Shown: positions 8,895-18,657 of the stretch, in pieces
How the letters are laid out: every line of letters begins with the position of its first letter
Position numbering within the stretch: position 1 is the first letter of the stretch
Source of the DNA: Deinococcus metallilatus
GTDB taxonomy: Bacteria; Deinococcota; Deinococci; Deinococcales; Deinococcaceae
Length of the DNA: 64,000 nucleotides
Direction: 5' to 3'
Assembly (NCBI RefSeq): GCF_004758605.1
Contig: NZ_CP038510.1
Coordinates: 656,001-720,000, forward strand
The notes under the pieces: model-generated
What the model saw: the letters and a program-made list of their open reading frames with translations, nothing else
Database searches by the model: none
Told to the model about the DNA's origin: nothing
Made by a program: the position numbers and the translations under genes

Positions 8895-10376
8895 TCAGAA
8901 CGTGCGGCTCCACTCGCGCGGCCAGCGTTCGACGACCACCTTCGTCTCGGTGTAGAACTCCACGCCGTGCCGCCCCTGCGCGTGCAGGTCCCCGAAGAAG
9001 GAATCGCCCCAGCCCGAGAAGGGGAAGTAGGCGATGGGCGCGGCCACGCCGATATTGATGCCGATATTCCCCGCGCGGACCTCGTGGCGGAACTTGCGGG
9101 CCGCCGCGCCGCTGCCGGTAAAGAGGCTGGCCTGGTTGCCGAAGGCCCGCTCGTTCACCAAGCGGATGGCCTCGTCCACGTTTGCGGCGTGCATCAGGCT
9201 CAGCACCGGGCCGAAGATTTCCGTGCGGGCGATTTCCCCCTGCGGCGGCACGTTCTCCAGCAGCGTCGGCCCCACGAAGTACCCCTGTTCGTAACCGGGC
9301 ACCTTCGCCTGCCGCCCGTCCACGATGGCCCGCGCGCCCTCCTGCACGCCCTTTTCGATCAGCCCTTCCACCCGCTCCTTGCTCTGCTCATTGATCACTG
9401 GCCCCATCTGCACGCCCTCGTCGAAGCCGTAGCCCACCCGGCGGCTCTGCGCGAGGTCCACCATCAGGTCGGTGAACGCCTTCCGGCCGCCCCCCACCGT
9501 GATCGCCACACTGGTCGCCAGGCACCGCTGCCCCGCGCAGCCGAAGGCGCTGTCGGCCAGGATGGTCGCGGCCATCTCCATGTCGGCGTCGGGGAGGATC
9601 ACCGCCGGGTTCTTCGCGCCGCCCTGGGCCTGCACCCGCTTGCCGTTCTTCGCGCCGCGCTCATAGATAGAACGGGCGACGGGGGTGGAGCCGACAAAGC
9701 TGATGGCACGAACCTGCGGGTGGTCCAGCAGCGCGTTCACCACGTCCTTGCCGCCGTTCACCAGAGACAACACGCCCGCCGGGAAGCCCGCCTGCTCGAT
9801 CAGCCGGAACAGTTTCTCGGTGGTCAGCGGCACCCGTTCGGAAGGCTTGAGGAGAAAGGCGTTCCCGGTGGCGACCGCGTACGGCAGGAACCACAGCGGG
9901 ATCATCGCCGGGAAATTGAAGGGCGTGATGGCGGCGACCACGCCCAGCGGCTGGCGGAACATGTGTTCGTCGATGCCGCTGGCGATGTTCTCGTTGTTGT
10001 AGCCCTGCATCAGCATCGGGATGCCGGTGGCGACCTCGATGTTCTCGATGCCGCGCCGGATCTCGCCGATGCTCTCGGCCCGGGTCTTGCCGCACTCGTC
10101 GGTGATGGTGCGGGCCAGGTCCTCGATGTGCTCCTCGATCAGCGCCTTGAGCTTGAAGAGGGGCTGGATGCGGTCCCCGACCGCCACCTCGCGCCACTCG
10201 TGGAAGGCGGCCTCGGCGGCCTGAACGGCGCGGTCCACCTCCTGCGCGGTGGTGAGCGGCACGTCCGCGAGGGTCTGGGCGGTGGCGGGGTTGATCACGG
10301 GCTGTACTTCTGCGGCCCGCGAGGGTTCCCAGTGGCCGCCCACGAAGTTCTGGAGCCGGGTCTGCGTCTGGGTCAT
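8895..10376 (-). CDS. iolA: CoA-acylating (methyl)malonate-semialdehyde dehydrogenase IolA/MmsA
   Basis: 493 residues, full length for the family. It converts malonate semialdehyde and CoA to acetyl-CoA and CO2 with NAD, the last step of inositol breakdown. The same enzyme type serves valine catabolism as MmsA. Signatures are [49 protein letters not shown] and the active-site [10 protein letters not shown], whose second Cys is the nucleophile. The start codon follows GAAAGGAAATC. It sits 13 bases after iolE. Confidence 0.95.
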   Translation of the reverse strand: MTQTQTRLQNFVGGHWEPSRAAEVQPVINPATAQTLADVPLTTAQEVDRAVQAAEAAFHEWREVAVGDRIQPLFKLKALIEEHIEDLARTITDECGKTRAESIGEIRRGIENIEVATGIPMLMQGYNNENIASGIDEHMFRQPLGVVAAITPFNFPAMIPLWFLPYAVATGNAFLLKPSERVPLTTEKLFRLIEQAGFPAGVLSLVNGGKDVVNALLDHPQVRAISFVGSTPVARSIYERGAKNGKRVQAQGGAKNPAVILPDADMEMAATILADSAFGCAGQRCLATSVAITVGGGRKAFTDLMVDLAQSRRVGYGFDEGVQMGPVINEQSKERVEGLIEKGVQEGARAIVDGRQAKVPGYEQGYFVGPTLLENVPPQGEIARTEIFGPVLSLMHAANVDEAIRLVNERAFGNQASLFTGSGAAARKFRHEVRAGNIGINIGVAAPIAYFPFSGWGDSFFGDLHAQGRHGVEFYTETKVVVERWPREWSRTF

Positions 10377-10389
10377 AGGAGATTTCCTT

Positions 10390-11337
10390 TCAAGGGCGGC
10401 TGGTGGTCAGTTCCAGCGAACGGAGGTACTCGCGGTTGGCGCGGGCGCTGGCGAACGGTTCACCCATGCCGGGCAGGACATCCTGCTCGACGGTGATCCA
10501 GCCGTGATAGCCGCTCTGGCGCAGCGCGTCGAGGACGGCAGGAAACGGCACCACGCCGCGCCCGAGTTCGCAAAACACCCCCGCCCCCACCGCCTGCTGG
10601 TAGGTGAGGCCCGCCTGCCGGGCACGGGCGGCCACCTCGGCGCTCATGTCCTTGAAGTGCACGTACCAGATGCGGTCCCGGAAGCGGGCGAGGCCTTCCA
10701 GCACGGTCTGCGGGTCGCTGCCGCCGCTGCCGTAGAGGTAATGACCGGTGTCGAACACCAGGCCCACCAGGTCCGGGGCCGTGCGCTTCAGGAAGGTTGC
10801 GATCTCGTCCGGGGTTTCGATATACCCGCCGCAGTGGTGGTGGAAGACCGTCCGCAGGCCCGTCTCGGCCTTCACCGCCCGCGCGATGCGTTCTGCTCCC
10901 GCCGTGAACGTCTCCCATCCGCGCTCGTCCAGCGCCAGTTCTGGGTGGATGCGGCCCGCGTTCTGCAACCGCCGGGGGTCGCGGCTGTGCTCATCGGCCA
11001 GCACGACCAGCGGTTGCCAGTCCGGGTCGCCCAGGTCGGAGACGGCGGCGAGTTGCCGGGCCACCCGCAGGACGCGGGCCTCGCCGTCCGCGTGGGCCGC
11101 CTCGTCCCGCAGGAACACGCCCTCGTAGGCCCCCAGCATCGTGAGGTTCCGTTCACGCAGCGCGGCGCGGAGTTCTTCCCGGTCGGTGGGCAGGTAGCCC
11201 CAGTCGCCCAGTTCGGTGCCCTGGTACCCGGCCTCCACCAGTTCGTCGAGCATCCGCGCCTGCGGGACGCCCTCGCCAAACCCCTCGATGGTGCCCCAGG
11301 AGCAGGGCGCGTTGCCAAATCGAATGGTCGAAGTCAC
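10390..11337 (-). CDS. iolE: Inosose dehydratase IolE
   Basis: 315 residues. It dehydrates 2-keto-myo-inositol to 3D-(3,5/4)-trihydroxycyclohexane-1,2-dione. It has the xylose-isomerase-like TIM barrel of IolE, with the N-terminal hallmark FGNAPCSWG, metal-binding HHHCGGYIE, and [12 protein letters not shown] chose the GTG at 11337, which overlaps the iolD stop as GTGA; the longer frame to 11460 adds residues that are only a shadow of iolD. The C-terminal [11 protein letters not shown] segment fits the family. Confidence 0.93.
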   Translation of the reverse strand: MTSTIRFGNAPCSWGTIEGFGEGVPQARMLDELVEAGYQGTELGDWGYLPTDREELRAALRERNLTMLGAYEGVFLRDEAAHADGEARVLRVARQLAAVSDLGDPDWQPLVVLADEHSRDPRRLQNAGRIHPELALDERGWETFTAGAERIARAVKAETGLRTVFHHHCGGYIETPDEIATFLKRTAPDLVGLVFDTGHYLYGSGGSDPQTVLEGLARFRDRIWYVHFKDMSAEVAARARQAGLTYQQAVGAGVFCELGRGVVPFPAVLDALRQSGYHGWITVEQDVLPGMGEPFASARANREYLRSLELTTSRP

Positions 11338-13244
11338 ACGTTCTCCTTGACGGTGGTCGGCGCGAAGTAACGCACCTGGTCCGCTACTTTCTCCTCGTAG
11401 TGTTCGCGGGTCTGCCGGACCCCGGCCTGCCCCGACACTTCCGCGATGGGCACGTCCCACCAGCTCTCGAAGCCGGGCACGCGCTCGCGCAGGTTGACCG
11501 GGACGACGATCACGTGGACGCCCCCCTGTGCCCCGGCATCATTCAGGGCCGCGCGCAGCTCGTCCAGCGTCTCCGCCCGCATGGCGGACGCCCCCAGGCC
11601 TTGCGCGTGTTTCACGAAGTCGAGCTGAACGACTGGACCATCGGTGCGGCCGGTCGCCGGGTTGCGGTGGCGCAACTCGTTGTTGAAGCTGGGGCTACCG
11701 CATTCCATCTGGAGGCCGCGAATGCTCATGAAGGCGCGGTTGTCCACCAGCACCACCGTCAGATTCACGTTCTCCGCGACGGCCGTAACCAGTTCGCTGT
11801 TCATCATCAGGTAGCTGCCGTCCCCGATCATCACCACCACGCGGCGGCCCGGTTCGGCCAGCTGGATGCCCAGCCCGGCGGGAATCTCGTAGCCCATGCA
11901 GGAGAAGCCGTACTCGACGTGGTACGCCCCCGGGTCCTCGGCTCGCCACAGCCGCACGAGGTCGCCGGGCATACTGCCTGCGGCACAGACGACCGTGGCG
12001 TGGCCCCCGAGAACGTCATTCACCGCGCCGATCACCGCCCCCTGGGCAGGCGGCGTGCTGCCGGTGTCGGCACGCGCCGCGTCCACGGCGGCGTTCCATT
12101 CGGTTTTCAGCTCGGAAACCTCGTCCCGGTAGGCCTGCGGCGCACGCCAGCCACGCAGGGCCCCGTGCAGGGCGCGCAGGGCTTCCCGCGCGTCCGCGAC
12201 GACGCTGAGGGCACCGAGTTTGGCCGCGTCCATCGGAACGACGTTGATCCCGATCACCTGCACGTCCGGCTGCTGGAAGGCCGTCTTGCTGGCGGTCACG
12301 AAGTCCCCCAGCCGCGTCCCGACCGCGATCACCAGGTCAGCCTCCCGCGCCAGGCGGTTGGCGGCGAGGCCTCCGATAGAGCCGATAGGGCCGACATTGA
12401 GGGGATGGTTCCAGGGCAGGGCCCCCTTCCCCGCCTGGGATTCGCAGACAGGCAGGTTCAACTCGTCCGCAAGCCGGGACAGCGCCTCCTCCGCGCCGCT
12501 GTAGATCACGCCCCCGCCGCACACGATCAATGGTCGCTCGGCCCGGCGGATCAGCTCCGCCGCCTGCTCGATCAAGACCTGTTCGGGTGGGGGGCGGCGC
12601 ACATGCCAGACGCGCTTGTCGAAGAAGCTCGCGGGCCAGTCGTACGCCTCGGCCTGCACGTCTTCCGGCAGGCTGACGACCACCGCGCCGGTTTCGGCGG
12701 GGTCGGTCAGCACGCGCATCGCTTCCGGCAGCGCCGAAAGAAGCTGTTCAGGGCGCGAAATCCGGGTATAGAAGCGGCTCACCGGGCGGAAGCAATCATT
12801 CGCGGACAGGTCGTGTTCAATGGAGTGTTCGACCTGTTGCAACACCGGGTCGGGAATGCGGTTGGCGAAGATGTCGCTGGGCAGCAGCAGCACCGGCAGG
12901 CGGTTGACCGTCGCCAGGGCCGCCCCGGTGATCATGTTCGTGCTGCCGGGGCCGACGCTGGCGGTGCAGGCGAAGGTCGCCAGGCGGTTCCTGTGGCGGG
13001 CGTAGGCGGCGGCCACATGCACCATGCCCTGCTCGTTCTGGGGGCGATAGGTGGGCAGGCCCAGTTCGTCCCCGTACTCTTCGAGCGCCTGGCCCAGCCC
13101 GGCGACGTTGCCATGCCCAAAGATGCCCCAGACGCCGGGAATCAGCCGCTGCCGCTGCCCGTCCCGTTCTGAATACTGCGCGGCGAGGAACTTCAGGGTG
13201 GCCTGGGCCACGGTCAGGCGCTGGGTGTCACGTTCCTTGTTCAC
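11334..13244 (-). CDS. iolD: 3D-(3,5/4)-trihydroxycyclohexane-1,2-dione hydrolase IolD
   Basis: 636 residues, full length for IolD, a thiamine-diphosphate enzyme of the acetolactate-synthase superfamily. It hydrolytically opens the ring to give 5-deoxy-glucuronate, the substrate of IolB. It shows PGVWGIFGHGNVAGLGQAL with the catalytic-glutamate region just after, a central domain with LIVCGGGVIYSGA, and the cofactor motif VVMIGDGSYLMMNSELVTA. The GTG start overlaps the iolG2 stop (GTGA), and its stop overlaps the iolE start. Confidence 0.95.
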   Translation of the reverse strand: MNKERDTQRLTVAQATLKFLAAQYSERDGQRQRLIPGVWGIFGHGNVAGLGQALEEYGDELGLPTYRPQNEQGMVHVAAAYARHRNRLATFACTASVGPGSTNMITGAALATVNRLPVLLLPSDIFANRIPDPVLQQVEHSIEHDLSANDCFRPVSRFYTRISRPEQLLSALPEAMRVLTDPAETGAVVVSLPEDVQAEAYDWPASFFDKRVWHVRRPPPEQVLIEQAAELIRRAERPLIVCGGGVIYSGAEEALSRLADELNLPVCESQAGKGALPWNHPLNVGPIGSIGGLAANRLAREADLVIAVGTRLGDFVTASKTAFQQPDVQVIGINVVPMDAAKLGALSVVADAREALRALHGALRGWRAPQAYRDEVSELKTEWNAAVDAARADTGSTPPAQGAVIGAVNDVLGGHATVVCAAGSMPGDLVRLWRAEDPGAYHVEYGFSCMGYEIPAGLGIQLAEPGRRVVVMIGDGSYLMMNSELVTAVAENVNLTVVLVDNRAFMSIRGLQMECGSPSFNNELRHRNPATGRTDGPVVQLDFVKHAQGLGASAMRAETLDELRAALNDAGAQGGVHVIVVPVNLRERVPGFESWWDVPIAEVSGQAGVRQTREHYEEKVADQVRYFAPTTVKENV

Positions 13245-14314
13245 CGTCCACCTCCTGCCGGGATTTCCGCCGGGGCGGGGGGCAGCTTCGCCAGTTCCTC
13301 CCGCCCGAAGTCCGCCACCCGCACGGTTTCCCCGGTGTTCAGCGCGTGCTGCGCGGCCAGACCCAGGCGCAGCGAGAGCAGGGCGTCGCGGGGGGTGGGC
13401 GTGAGGGGGAGGCCGCTCAGAACACCCTGCGCGAAGGCCGTGATCTCCGCCGCATACGCTTCCGGAAACCGCTCAGTGAAATGCCGGGGCCGGTCATGGT
13501 TCGCCCCGCGAGCGTCGTACACCGTGAGGTCAGGCCGCCGGTCCCGCTCGATATGCAGCCTTCCCTTCTCCCCCAGCACCTCGGTGCGGATGTCGTAGCC
13601 GTAGCTGGTCCGCAGGCCGACCTCCAGCGTCCCCAGCGCGCCGTTCTCGAACTTCAGCAGGGCGACCGCCGTGTCGTGTTCGCCGTACTGGGCGAGTTCG
13701 GGGTTCACCAGCGCCCCGCCGATGGCCCGCACCTCCTCCACCTCCCCGACCAGGAAGCGCGCGAGGTCGAGGTCGTGCCCGCCCATGTCCACGAGCAGGC
13801 CGCCCGCCGTCACGAGGTACTCCATGGGTGGGGGTTCGGGGTCACGCCCCACCGCGCGGAACCCCTCCAACCGCCCCAGTTCCCCGGCGTCGATCATCTG
13901 CTTGGCCTGCACATACGCCGGGTCGTAGCGGCGCTGGAAGGCGACCTGCGCGGGGACTCCGGCAGCCTCCACCGCCTGCACCGCCCGCACCCCGTCCGCG
14001 AGATTCTGCGCCAGCGGTTTCTCGGTGAAGATGGCTTTTCCGGCTTTCGCCGCGCGCTCGATCACGTCCGCGTGGGTGGGGGCCGGGGTGCTGATGATGA
14101 CCGCCGACACGTCCGGCTGGGCCAGGACCTCGTCCAGCGACGTGCTGTACTGCGCGCCCAGTTGCCCGGCCACCCGGCGGGCGTTCTCCTCGCTCACGTC
14201 CATCACCCAGGTGACGCGGACGCCGGACAGGGTGCGGAGGACCCCCGCATGGGCCTGACCCATCCGGCCCGCGCCGATCATGGCGCAGGGGAGGTCTTGC
14301 TGTGGGGGCATCAT
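13241..14314 (-). CDS. Second Gfo/Idh/MocA inositol-type dehydrogenase
   Basis: 357 residues, paralogous to the IolG at 5920-6966. The NAD motif is [18 protein letters not shown], the lysine loop is [10 protein letters not shown], and the catalytic stretch is [18 protein letters not shown], where Met-Gly-Gly replaces the Gln-Ala-Ile of the other copy. It sits directly between the transporter ATPase (start overlaps that stop as ATGATG) and iolD. It probably oxidises myo-inositol or a related isomer such as scyllo- or chiro-inositol, which would widen the operon's substrate range. The exact substrate is an inference. Confidence 0.82.
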   Translation of the reverse strand: MMPPQQDLPCAMIGAGRMGQAHAGVLRTLSGVRVTWVMDVSEENARRVAGQLGAQYSTSLDEVLAQPDVSAVIISTPAPTHADVIERAAKAGKAIFTEKPLAQNLADGVRAVQAVEAAGVPAQVAFQRRYDPAYVQAKQMIDAGELGRLEGFRAVGRDPEPPPMEYLVTAGGLLVDMGGHDLDLARFLVGEVEEVRAIGGALVNPELAQYGEHDTAVALLKFENGALGTLEVGLRTSYGYDIRTEVLGEKGRLHIERDRRPDLTVYDARGANHDRPRHFTERFPEAYAAEITAFAQGVLSGLPLTPTPRDALLSLRLGLAAQHALNTGETVRVADFGREELAKLPPAPAEIPAGGGR

Positions 14315-15204
14315 CCGTGTCCTCCGGGGTGGACAGCGCCTTCATGCAGCGCGCGGGCGGCAGCCGCCTCGCTCCGGGCCGCCGCCGTCCGGTCGGTGTG
14401 GGCGATCTCGCCCAGTTCCACCGACAGTTCCTCCAGCGCCTCGCCGCCCGCCATCATCGACAGCAGGGCCTCACGGTTCGTGGCCTCCTTGGCAAAGGTG
14501 CCGTAACTCTGGCCCCGGTTCAGCACCGTGAAGGTGTCCCCGACCGCCCAGGCGTGGTGGACATTGTGGGTGATGAAGATCACGCCCAGGTGGCGGGCAC
14601 GCGCCTGAAGGACATATTTCAGCACGACCGCCGCTTCCTTCACGCCCAGGGCCGAGGTCGGCTCGTCGAGGATCAGCACCTTCGCGCCGAAGTAGATCGC
14701 GCGGGCGATGGCGACCGACTGCCGCTCCCCGCCCGAGAGCGTCCCGATGGCCTGGTCCGGGTCGCGCAGGTCGATGCCGATCTTGTGCAGTTCCTCGCGG
14801 GTGATGCGGCTGGCCGTGTCCATGTCGAAGACCTTAAACGGCCCGACCTGCCGCGTGATCTCGCGTCCCAGGAAGAAGTTGCGGGCGATGCTCATCAAAG
14901 GGAGCATGGCGAGGTCCTGATACACCGTCGCCACCCCGGCGTTGATGGCGTCGCGCGGACTCTCGAAGACGACCTTTCTCCCCTCGATCCGCAGCTCTCC
15001 CCTGCTCGGCTGGTGCACACCGGAAAGCGTCTTGATCAGGGTGGACTTTCCGGCCCCGTTGTCCCCCAGCAGGCAGTGGACCTCGCCGGGATACACCCCC
15101 AGGGAGATGTCCCGCAGCGCCACCACCGGGCCGAAGGTCTTGTCCACGTGGTCGAGTTCGATCAGGGGGATGCCCTGACGGCCTACAGCAGACATCTTGG
15201 TCAT
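14311..15204 (-). CDS. Sugar (inositol) ABC transporter ATP-binding protein, single-domain
   Basis: 297 residues with one complete ATPase: Walker [10 protein letters not shown] near residue 42, Q-loop [11 protein letters not shown], signature [14 protein letters not shown], Walker [13 protein letters not shown], and H-loop ITHNVHHAW. Ribose/inositol importers usually have a duplicated ATPase of about 500 residues; this one is the half-length FrcA-like type that presumably homodimerises. I set the start at the ATG of MTKMSAVG, whose A is shared with the permease stop (TGATG). The longer frame upstream is only the permease read out of frame. Confidence 0.9.
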   Translation of the reverse strand: MTKMSAVGRQGIPLIELDHVDKTFGPVVALRDISLGVYPGEVHCLLGDNGAGKSTLIKTLSGVHQPSRGELRIEGRKVVFESPRDAINAGVATVYQDLAMLPLMSIARNFFLGREITRQVGPFKVFDMDTASRITREELHKIGIDLRDPDQAIGTLSGGERQSVAIARAIYFGAKVLILDEPTSALGVKEAAVVLKYVLQARARHLGVIFITHNVHHAWAVGDTFTVLNRGQSYGTFAKEATNREALLSMMAGGEALEELSVELGEIAHTDRTAAARSEAAAARALHEGAVHPGGHG

Positions 15205-16217
15205 CAGCGGCCAATCGCTTTCTTGCGCAGGAAGTTGTTCAGGACCACGGCGGCCAGCAGCAGGCCGCCCACGAACACTTGGAACCAGTTGGTGTCGATG
15301 CCGGTGAAAAAGAGGCCCTGCTGCACCATGCCCAGCATCAGCGCGCCCAGCATCGCGCCGATCACGCTGCCGTACCCGCCGGTCAGCAGGCAGCCGCCGA
15401 TCACGGCCGAGGCGATGGCCTCCAGCTCCTTGCCGGTGCCGCGCAGCACGTCCGCCGAGCCGGTGTTCAGCACCTGGATGGTGGCGAGCAGCGCGGCAGA
15501 AAGGGCCGTCAGCACGAACAGCGTGATCTTGACGCGGCCCACCGGCACCCCCACGTTCCGCGCGGCATGGGGATCGCCGCCCGCCGCGAAAATCCAGTTG
15601 CCGAAGCGCGTCCGCAGCAGGACGAAGCTCATCACCAGCCCCAGGCCCAGCCACCACCACACGCTGACGGGCAGGCCCAGCGGCGTGCTCTGAAAGAGGG
15701 CCGCGCTGAGGCCGCTGGCTTCCACCCCGGACACGCGCGTGTTGTTGGTGAGCAGCAGCGTCACGCCGACCGTCAGACCGCGCAGGATGAAGAGGGACGC
15801 CAGCGTGATGATGAAGGACGGCAGGCCGGTCTTGAGGACGACCCAGCCGTTCAGCGCGCCGAGCAGCCCGGCGACCACGAAGGCCAGCAGGATGCCCGCC
15901 CACAGCGGGAGGCCGTACTGCGCGGTGCTGAGGCCGACGATCATGCCGGTCAGCCCGATCATACTGCCGATGGAGAGGTCGAATTCCCCCCCGATCATCA
16001 GCAGGGCCGCCGCGACGGCGATGATCCCCAGTTGCGCGGCCACCTCCAGGTAGTTCACGGTCCCGGCGACCGACAGGAACCCCTGACTTCCCGCGAAGAG
16101 GCTGAAGACGCCGAACACCACCAGCAGGCCCGCCAGCGAGCCGAACTCGGGCCGGACGAGGAGACGGCGCCACAGGCTGACTTTGCGGAGCCTTTCATCT
16201 CGGAGTGTCATCGACAT
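15204..16217 (-). CDS. Sugar (inositol) ABC transporter permease
   Basis: 337 residues, RbsC/FrcC family, with about nine or ten hydrophobic segments from residue 29 on. Diagnostic stretches include [18 protein letters not shown] and [31 protein letters not shown]. Both belong to the CUT2 class of monosaccharide/inositol importers. An AAGGAA site precedes the ATG. It lies 46 bases downstream of the binding-protein gene and shares one base with the ATPase start. The inositol specificity comes from the operon, not from the protein itself. Confidence 0.92.
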   Translation of the reverse strand: MSMTLRDERLRKVSLWRRLLVRPEFGSLAGLLVVFGVFSLFAGSQGFLSVAGTVNYLEVAAQLGIIAVAAALLMIGGEFDLSIGSMIGLTGMIVGLSTAQYGLPLWAGILLAFVVAGLLGALNGWVVLKTGLPSFIITLASLFILRGLTVGVTLLLTNNTRVSGVEASGLSAALFQSTPLGLPVSVWWWLGLGLVMSFVLLRTRFGNWIFAAGGDPHAARNVGVPVGRVKITLFVLTALSAALLATIQVLNTGSADVLRGTGKELEAIASAVIGGCLLTGGYGSVIGAMLGALMLGMVQQGLFFTGIDTNWFQVFVGGLLLAAVVLNNFLRKKAIGR

Positions 16218-16263
16218 GGTTGCGTTTCCTTCTCGCGCTCCGGTCCGCCAGGCAGGCCGGGGA

Positions 16264-17178
16264 TCAGCGGATGCCGCGCTTCGTCAGGTCGATCACCTGC
16301 GCCGCGTTCTGGGACGTCACGAAGCCGGGGCCGGTGGCGATCACGTCGTTGGCGGGTAGCAGGCCGTAGCGTTTGTAGTTCGCCAGGAACACGACCGGCA
16401 GGTAGCCCTGGAGGTACTGCTGCTGGTCCACCGCGAAGGCCATCTTGCCGTCGCGCAGGGCGTTCAGCACCGCCGAACTCAGGTCGAAGGTCGCCAGCTT
16501 GACGTCGCGCTTGCTGGAATTGACCGCTTGCAGGGCCGGTTCCGCCCCGACCGGGCCGAGGGCCATCACGCCGTCCACCGTGGGATTGCGTTGCAGGTAG
16601 TTCGCCACGGCGTTGCGCACTTCCGTGAAGTCGTTCTTGACGGCCACCACCGGCACCTTCTTGCCGAAGCCCTCCGAGAAGCCCGCGCAGCGCTGGTCCA
16701 GCCCGGCGTTCCCGACCTCGTGGTTCAGGCAGATGGGGTTCTTGACGCCGAGGGCCTTCATCCGCGCGCCTGCCCCCCGCCCCGCCGCGAATTCTTCCTG
16801 GCCGACGTGCATCAGCACGCCGAGCTTCTTGAACACGTCCGCCCCCGAGTTGATGCTCACGACCGGAATTCCGGCTTTGGTCGCCGCCGTGATGGCCTTG
16901 CTGAGGGCCGCCGCGTCGGGGATCGACACCACGATGCCGTCCGGCTTGCTCGCCACGGCCGCGTTGATCAGTTGGCTCATCTGCACCATGTCGAAAGTCT
17001 GCGGCGAGCGGTACTCGACCTTGGCGTTCATGTCCCTGGCCGCCTGATCCACGCCGTTTTTCACCACCGACCAGAACGGGTCGGAGGCCTGCCCGTGCGT
17101 GACCACGACGATCCGGACATTCTGAGCGAGGGCGGCGGAGGCAAGAGCCATCAGGGTCAGGGCAGCAATTTTTTTCAT
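16264..17178 (-). CDS. Periplasmic sugar (inositol) ABC transporter substrate-binding protein
   Basis: 304 residues with a signal peptide [19 protein letters not shown]. The mature protein has the type I periplasmic binding fold ([21 protein letters not shown], then [13 protein letters not shown] and [12 protein letters not shown]), related to ribose and inositol binding proteins. GGAG followed by ATTTCAAC precedes the ATG. It is the first structural gene after the LacI regulator, and its upstream region holds the operator at 17231-17244 next to a TATAAG -10-like hexamer. This suggests inducible expression of the whole operon from here. Confidence 0.92.
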   Translation of the reverse strand: MKKIAALTLMALASAALAQNVRIVVVTHGQASDPFWSVVKNGVDQAARDMNAKVEYRSPQTFDMVQMSQLINAAVASKPDGIVVSIPDAAALSKAITAATKAGIPVVSINSGADVFKKLGVLMHVGQEEFAAGRGAGARMKALGVKNPICLNHEVGNAGLDQRCAGFSEGFGKKVPVVAVKNDFTEVRNAVANYLQRNPTVDGVMALGPVGAEPALQAVNSSKRDVKLATFDLSSAVLNALRDGKMAFAVDQQQYLQGYLPVVFLANYKRYGLLPANDVIATGPGFVTSQNAAQVIDLTKRGIR

Positions 17179-17230
17179 GTTGAAATCTCCTCTCCCGGCT
17201 TTTCAAGCGAAGAACGACGACTTATAGGGC

Positions 17231-17244
17231 TGCAATCGTTTGCA
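17231..17244. promoter_or_regulatory. LacI-type operator, inositol operon
   Basis: TGCAATCGTTTGCA is palindromic in 12 of 14 positions around a central CG, the usual LacI-family half-site layout. It lies 53 bases upstream of the binding-protein start and is separated by only a few bases from TATAAG (minus strand, 17222-17227), a good place to block RNA polymerase. Related copies are at 18346 and 18420. Confidence 0.7.
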
Positions 17245-17284
17245 CTCCAGGCGACCTCCTTTCACGGGTGCGCATCTCTCCAGT

Positions 17285-18346
17285 TCATGTTGAAAGTTCG
17301 AGGGAAGGCGGGGTGGTGACGTCACAGGGAGGCCCGGTGGAATGACGCACGATCAGGGGCGCGGGAAGCAGGACCTTTTTCCCGGGTTCCGTGGCGGTAC
17401 CGGCAACGGAGGCTTCGGCCCGGCGCCTGACCAGGGAGACGAGGGTATGGCAGGCGGCCTGTCCCAGGTCATAGGTCGGCTGGGCAATCACGGTCATGGG
17501 CGGCTCCAGAATCTGCATCAGCCTGGAGTCGTCGAAGCCCACCACCGAAACGTCGTGGGGAATGCGTACCCCCAGTTCCCGCACGGCCAGAACCGCGCCG
17601 ACCGTCATCTCGTGACTGCTCACGAAGAGGGCCGTGGGCCGGACGTTGGCCGGGAGGCTCAGGAGGTGCAGCGCGGCCTCATGCCCACTGGCTTCCCGGT
17701 AATCGCCAAATTGCACCAGCGCCGGGTCGAAGGGGATCGCGGCGCCGCGCAGCGCGTCCTTGTAGCCCTGCAACCGGCCCGTCGCGGTACTGACCGTCTG
17801 ATGGCCGAAGATTCCCCCGATGCGGCGGTGACCGAGTTCGGTGAGGTGCTGGACGGCGCTGCGGGCGCTGCCCACGTTGTCCACCTGCACGCTGTGGGCT
17901 TCGCTGATCCCGCTCACCCGGTCCAGTTCCACCACCGGGAGGCCCTGGAGCAGAGCCTGATGTTCCCGGGTGTGGGCCGTCGGAATCAGGATCAACCCCT
18001 GCGGCATGTGGCTGCGGAGCGTTTCCAGGGCCCGGCGCTCCTTGCGTTCCGACTCGTCACTCGTGAACAGGATGACGTTCAGGTCGTACTGTTCCGCGGC
18101 GTCCTGCACGCCTTTGGCGAGTGTGGCGTGAAACGGGTTCAGATCGGTGATCACCAGGCCCAGGTTGCGACTTTCCTGCTGGCGCAGGCTGCGGGCCAGC
18201 GCGTTCGGGCGGTAGCCGGTCTGCCGCACGGCGTCCAGCACCCGGTCGCGGGTTTCCTGAGCCACCATGTCCGGACGCGCCAGCGCCCTTGAAACGGTGG
18301 ACGGAGAAACCGCAGCCAGTCTGGCCACTTCTTCAAGCGTCGTCAT
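17285..18346 (-). CDS. LacI-family transcriptional regulator of the inositol operon
   Basis: 353 residues. The N-terminal helix-turn-helix LEEVARLAAVSPSTVSRAL and hinge region (NALARSLRQQ) are followed by a periplasmic-binding-like effector domain (NLGLVITDLNPFHATLAKG ... VVELDRVSG ... VSVVGFDDSRLMQ). It is the first gene of the minus-strand run, and operator-like repeats flank it on both sides, so autoregulation plus repression of the inositol genes is the simplest model. Many bacteria use a DeoR-type IolR or RpiR-type regulator instead. The inducer, an inositol intermediate, is inferred. Confidence 0.9.
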   Translation of the reverse strand: MTTLEEVARLAAVSPSTVSRALARPDMVAQETRDRVLDAVRQTGYRPNALARSLRQQESRNLGLVITDLNPFHATLAKGVQDAAEQYDLNVILFTSDESERKERRALETLRSHMPQGLILIPTAHTREHQALLQGLPVVELDRVSGISEAHSVQVDNVGSARSAVQHLTELGHRRIGGIFGHQTVSTATGRLQGYKDALRGAAIPFDPALVQFGDYREASGHEAALHLLSLPANVRPTALFVSSHEMTVGAVLAVRELGVRIPHDVSVVGFDDSRLMQILEPPMTVIAQPTYDLGQAACHTLVSLVRRRAEASVAGTATEPGKKVLLPAPLIVRHSTGPPCDVTTPPSLELST

Positions 18347-18359
18347 GCAATCGTTCGCA
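18346..18359. promoter_or_regulatory. LacI-type operator overlapping the regulator's start codon
   Basis: TGCAATCGTTCGCA shares its first 10 bases with the operator at 17231. Its first base is the complement of the A of the regulator's ATG, so binding here could block initiation of the regulator gene. Confidence 0.6.
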
Positions 18360-18419
18360 GCCTTTCGGAAAGAAAAGGTGAGGGTGGATTGCTCGCAGCT
18401 TCAACCGCCTATTCGCAGT

Positions 18420-18433
18420 TGCAATCGTTGTCA
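18420..18433. promoter_or_regulatory. LacI-type operator upstream of the inositol regulator
   Basis: TGCAATCGTTGTCA repeats the TGCAATCGTT core 74 bases from the copy at 18346, a spacing near seven helical turns. It lies in the 311 bp between the regulator (minus) and the DinB-like gene (plus). The rest of that gap shows no coding content. Confidence 0.55.
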
Positions 18434-18645
18434 CTGTAGATGGCTGAGTATGGTCATGCTGGTCACCATTTGTCAAGGGGGCCCGCGACTTGAGGGGCAG
18501 GCTCGACAGCCTATGCTCCGGCTGACGCACCGAAGCGGCGTGGGTGCCCACGGTGTCGCCCGCCTTTCTCCGAAGAGGCGGTAAGGGGACTCCCGTGGTC
18601 ACGGCTCCCAAGCCATCGGCTCCGGGCAAAATCCGAACCGTCCCG

Positions 18646-18651
18646 TACACT
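18646..18651 (+). promoter_or_regulatory. Leaderless-type -10 box for the DinB-fold gene
   Basis: TACACT (TANNNT) ends six bases before the ATG at 18658, so transcription would begin at or next to the start codon. The same arrangement occurs at 34684, 43162 and 62470. Confidence 0.55.
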
Positions 18652-18657
18652 TGACCC

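Noticed and set aside
8862..10496. A 544-codon plus-strand frame opposite iolA
   Set aside because: Shadow of the dehydrogenase gene, which carries the diagnostic active-site motif in the other strand.
11400..13172. A 590-codon plus-strand frame opposite iolD
   Set aside because: Shadow of iolD, rich in H, R, G and Q, with no recognisable fold.
14311..16173. A 620-residue ATPase with long N-terminal extension
   Set aside because: The extension is the permease in the wrong frame; the ATPase starts at 15204 on the shared TGATG.
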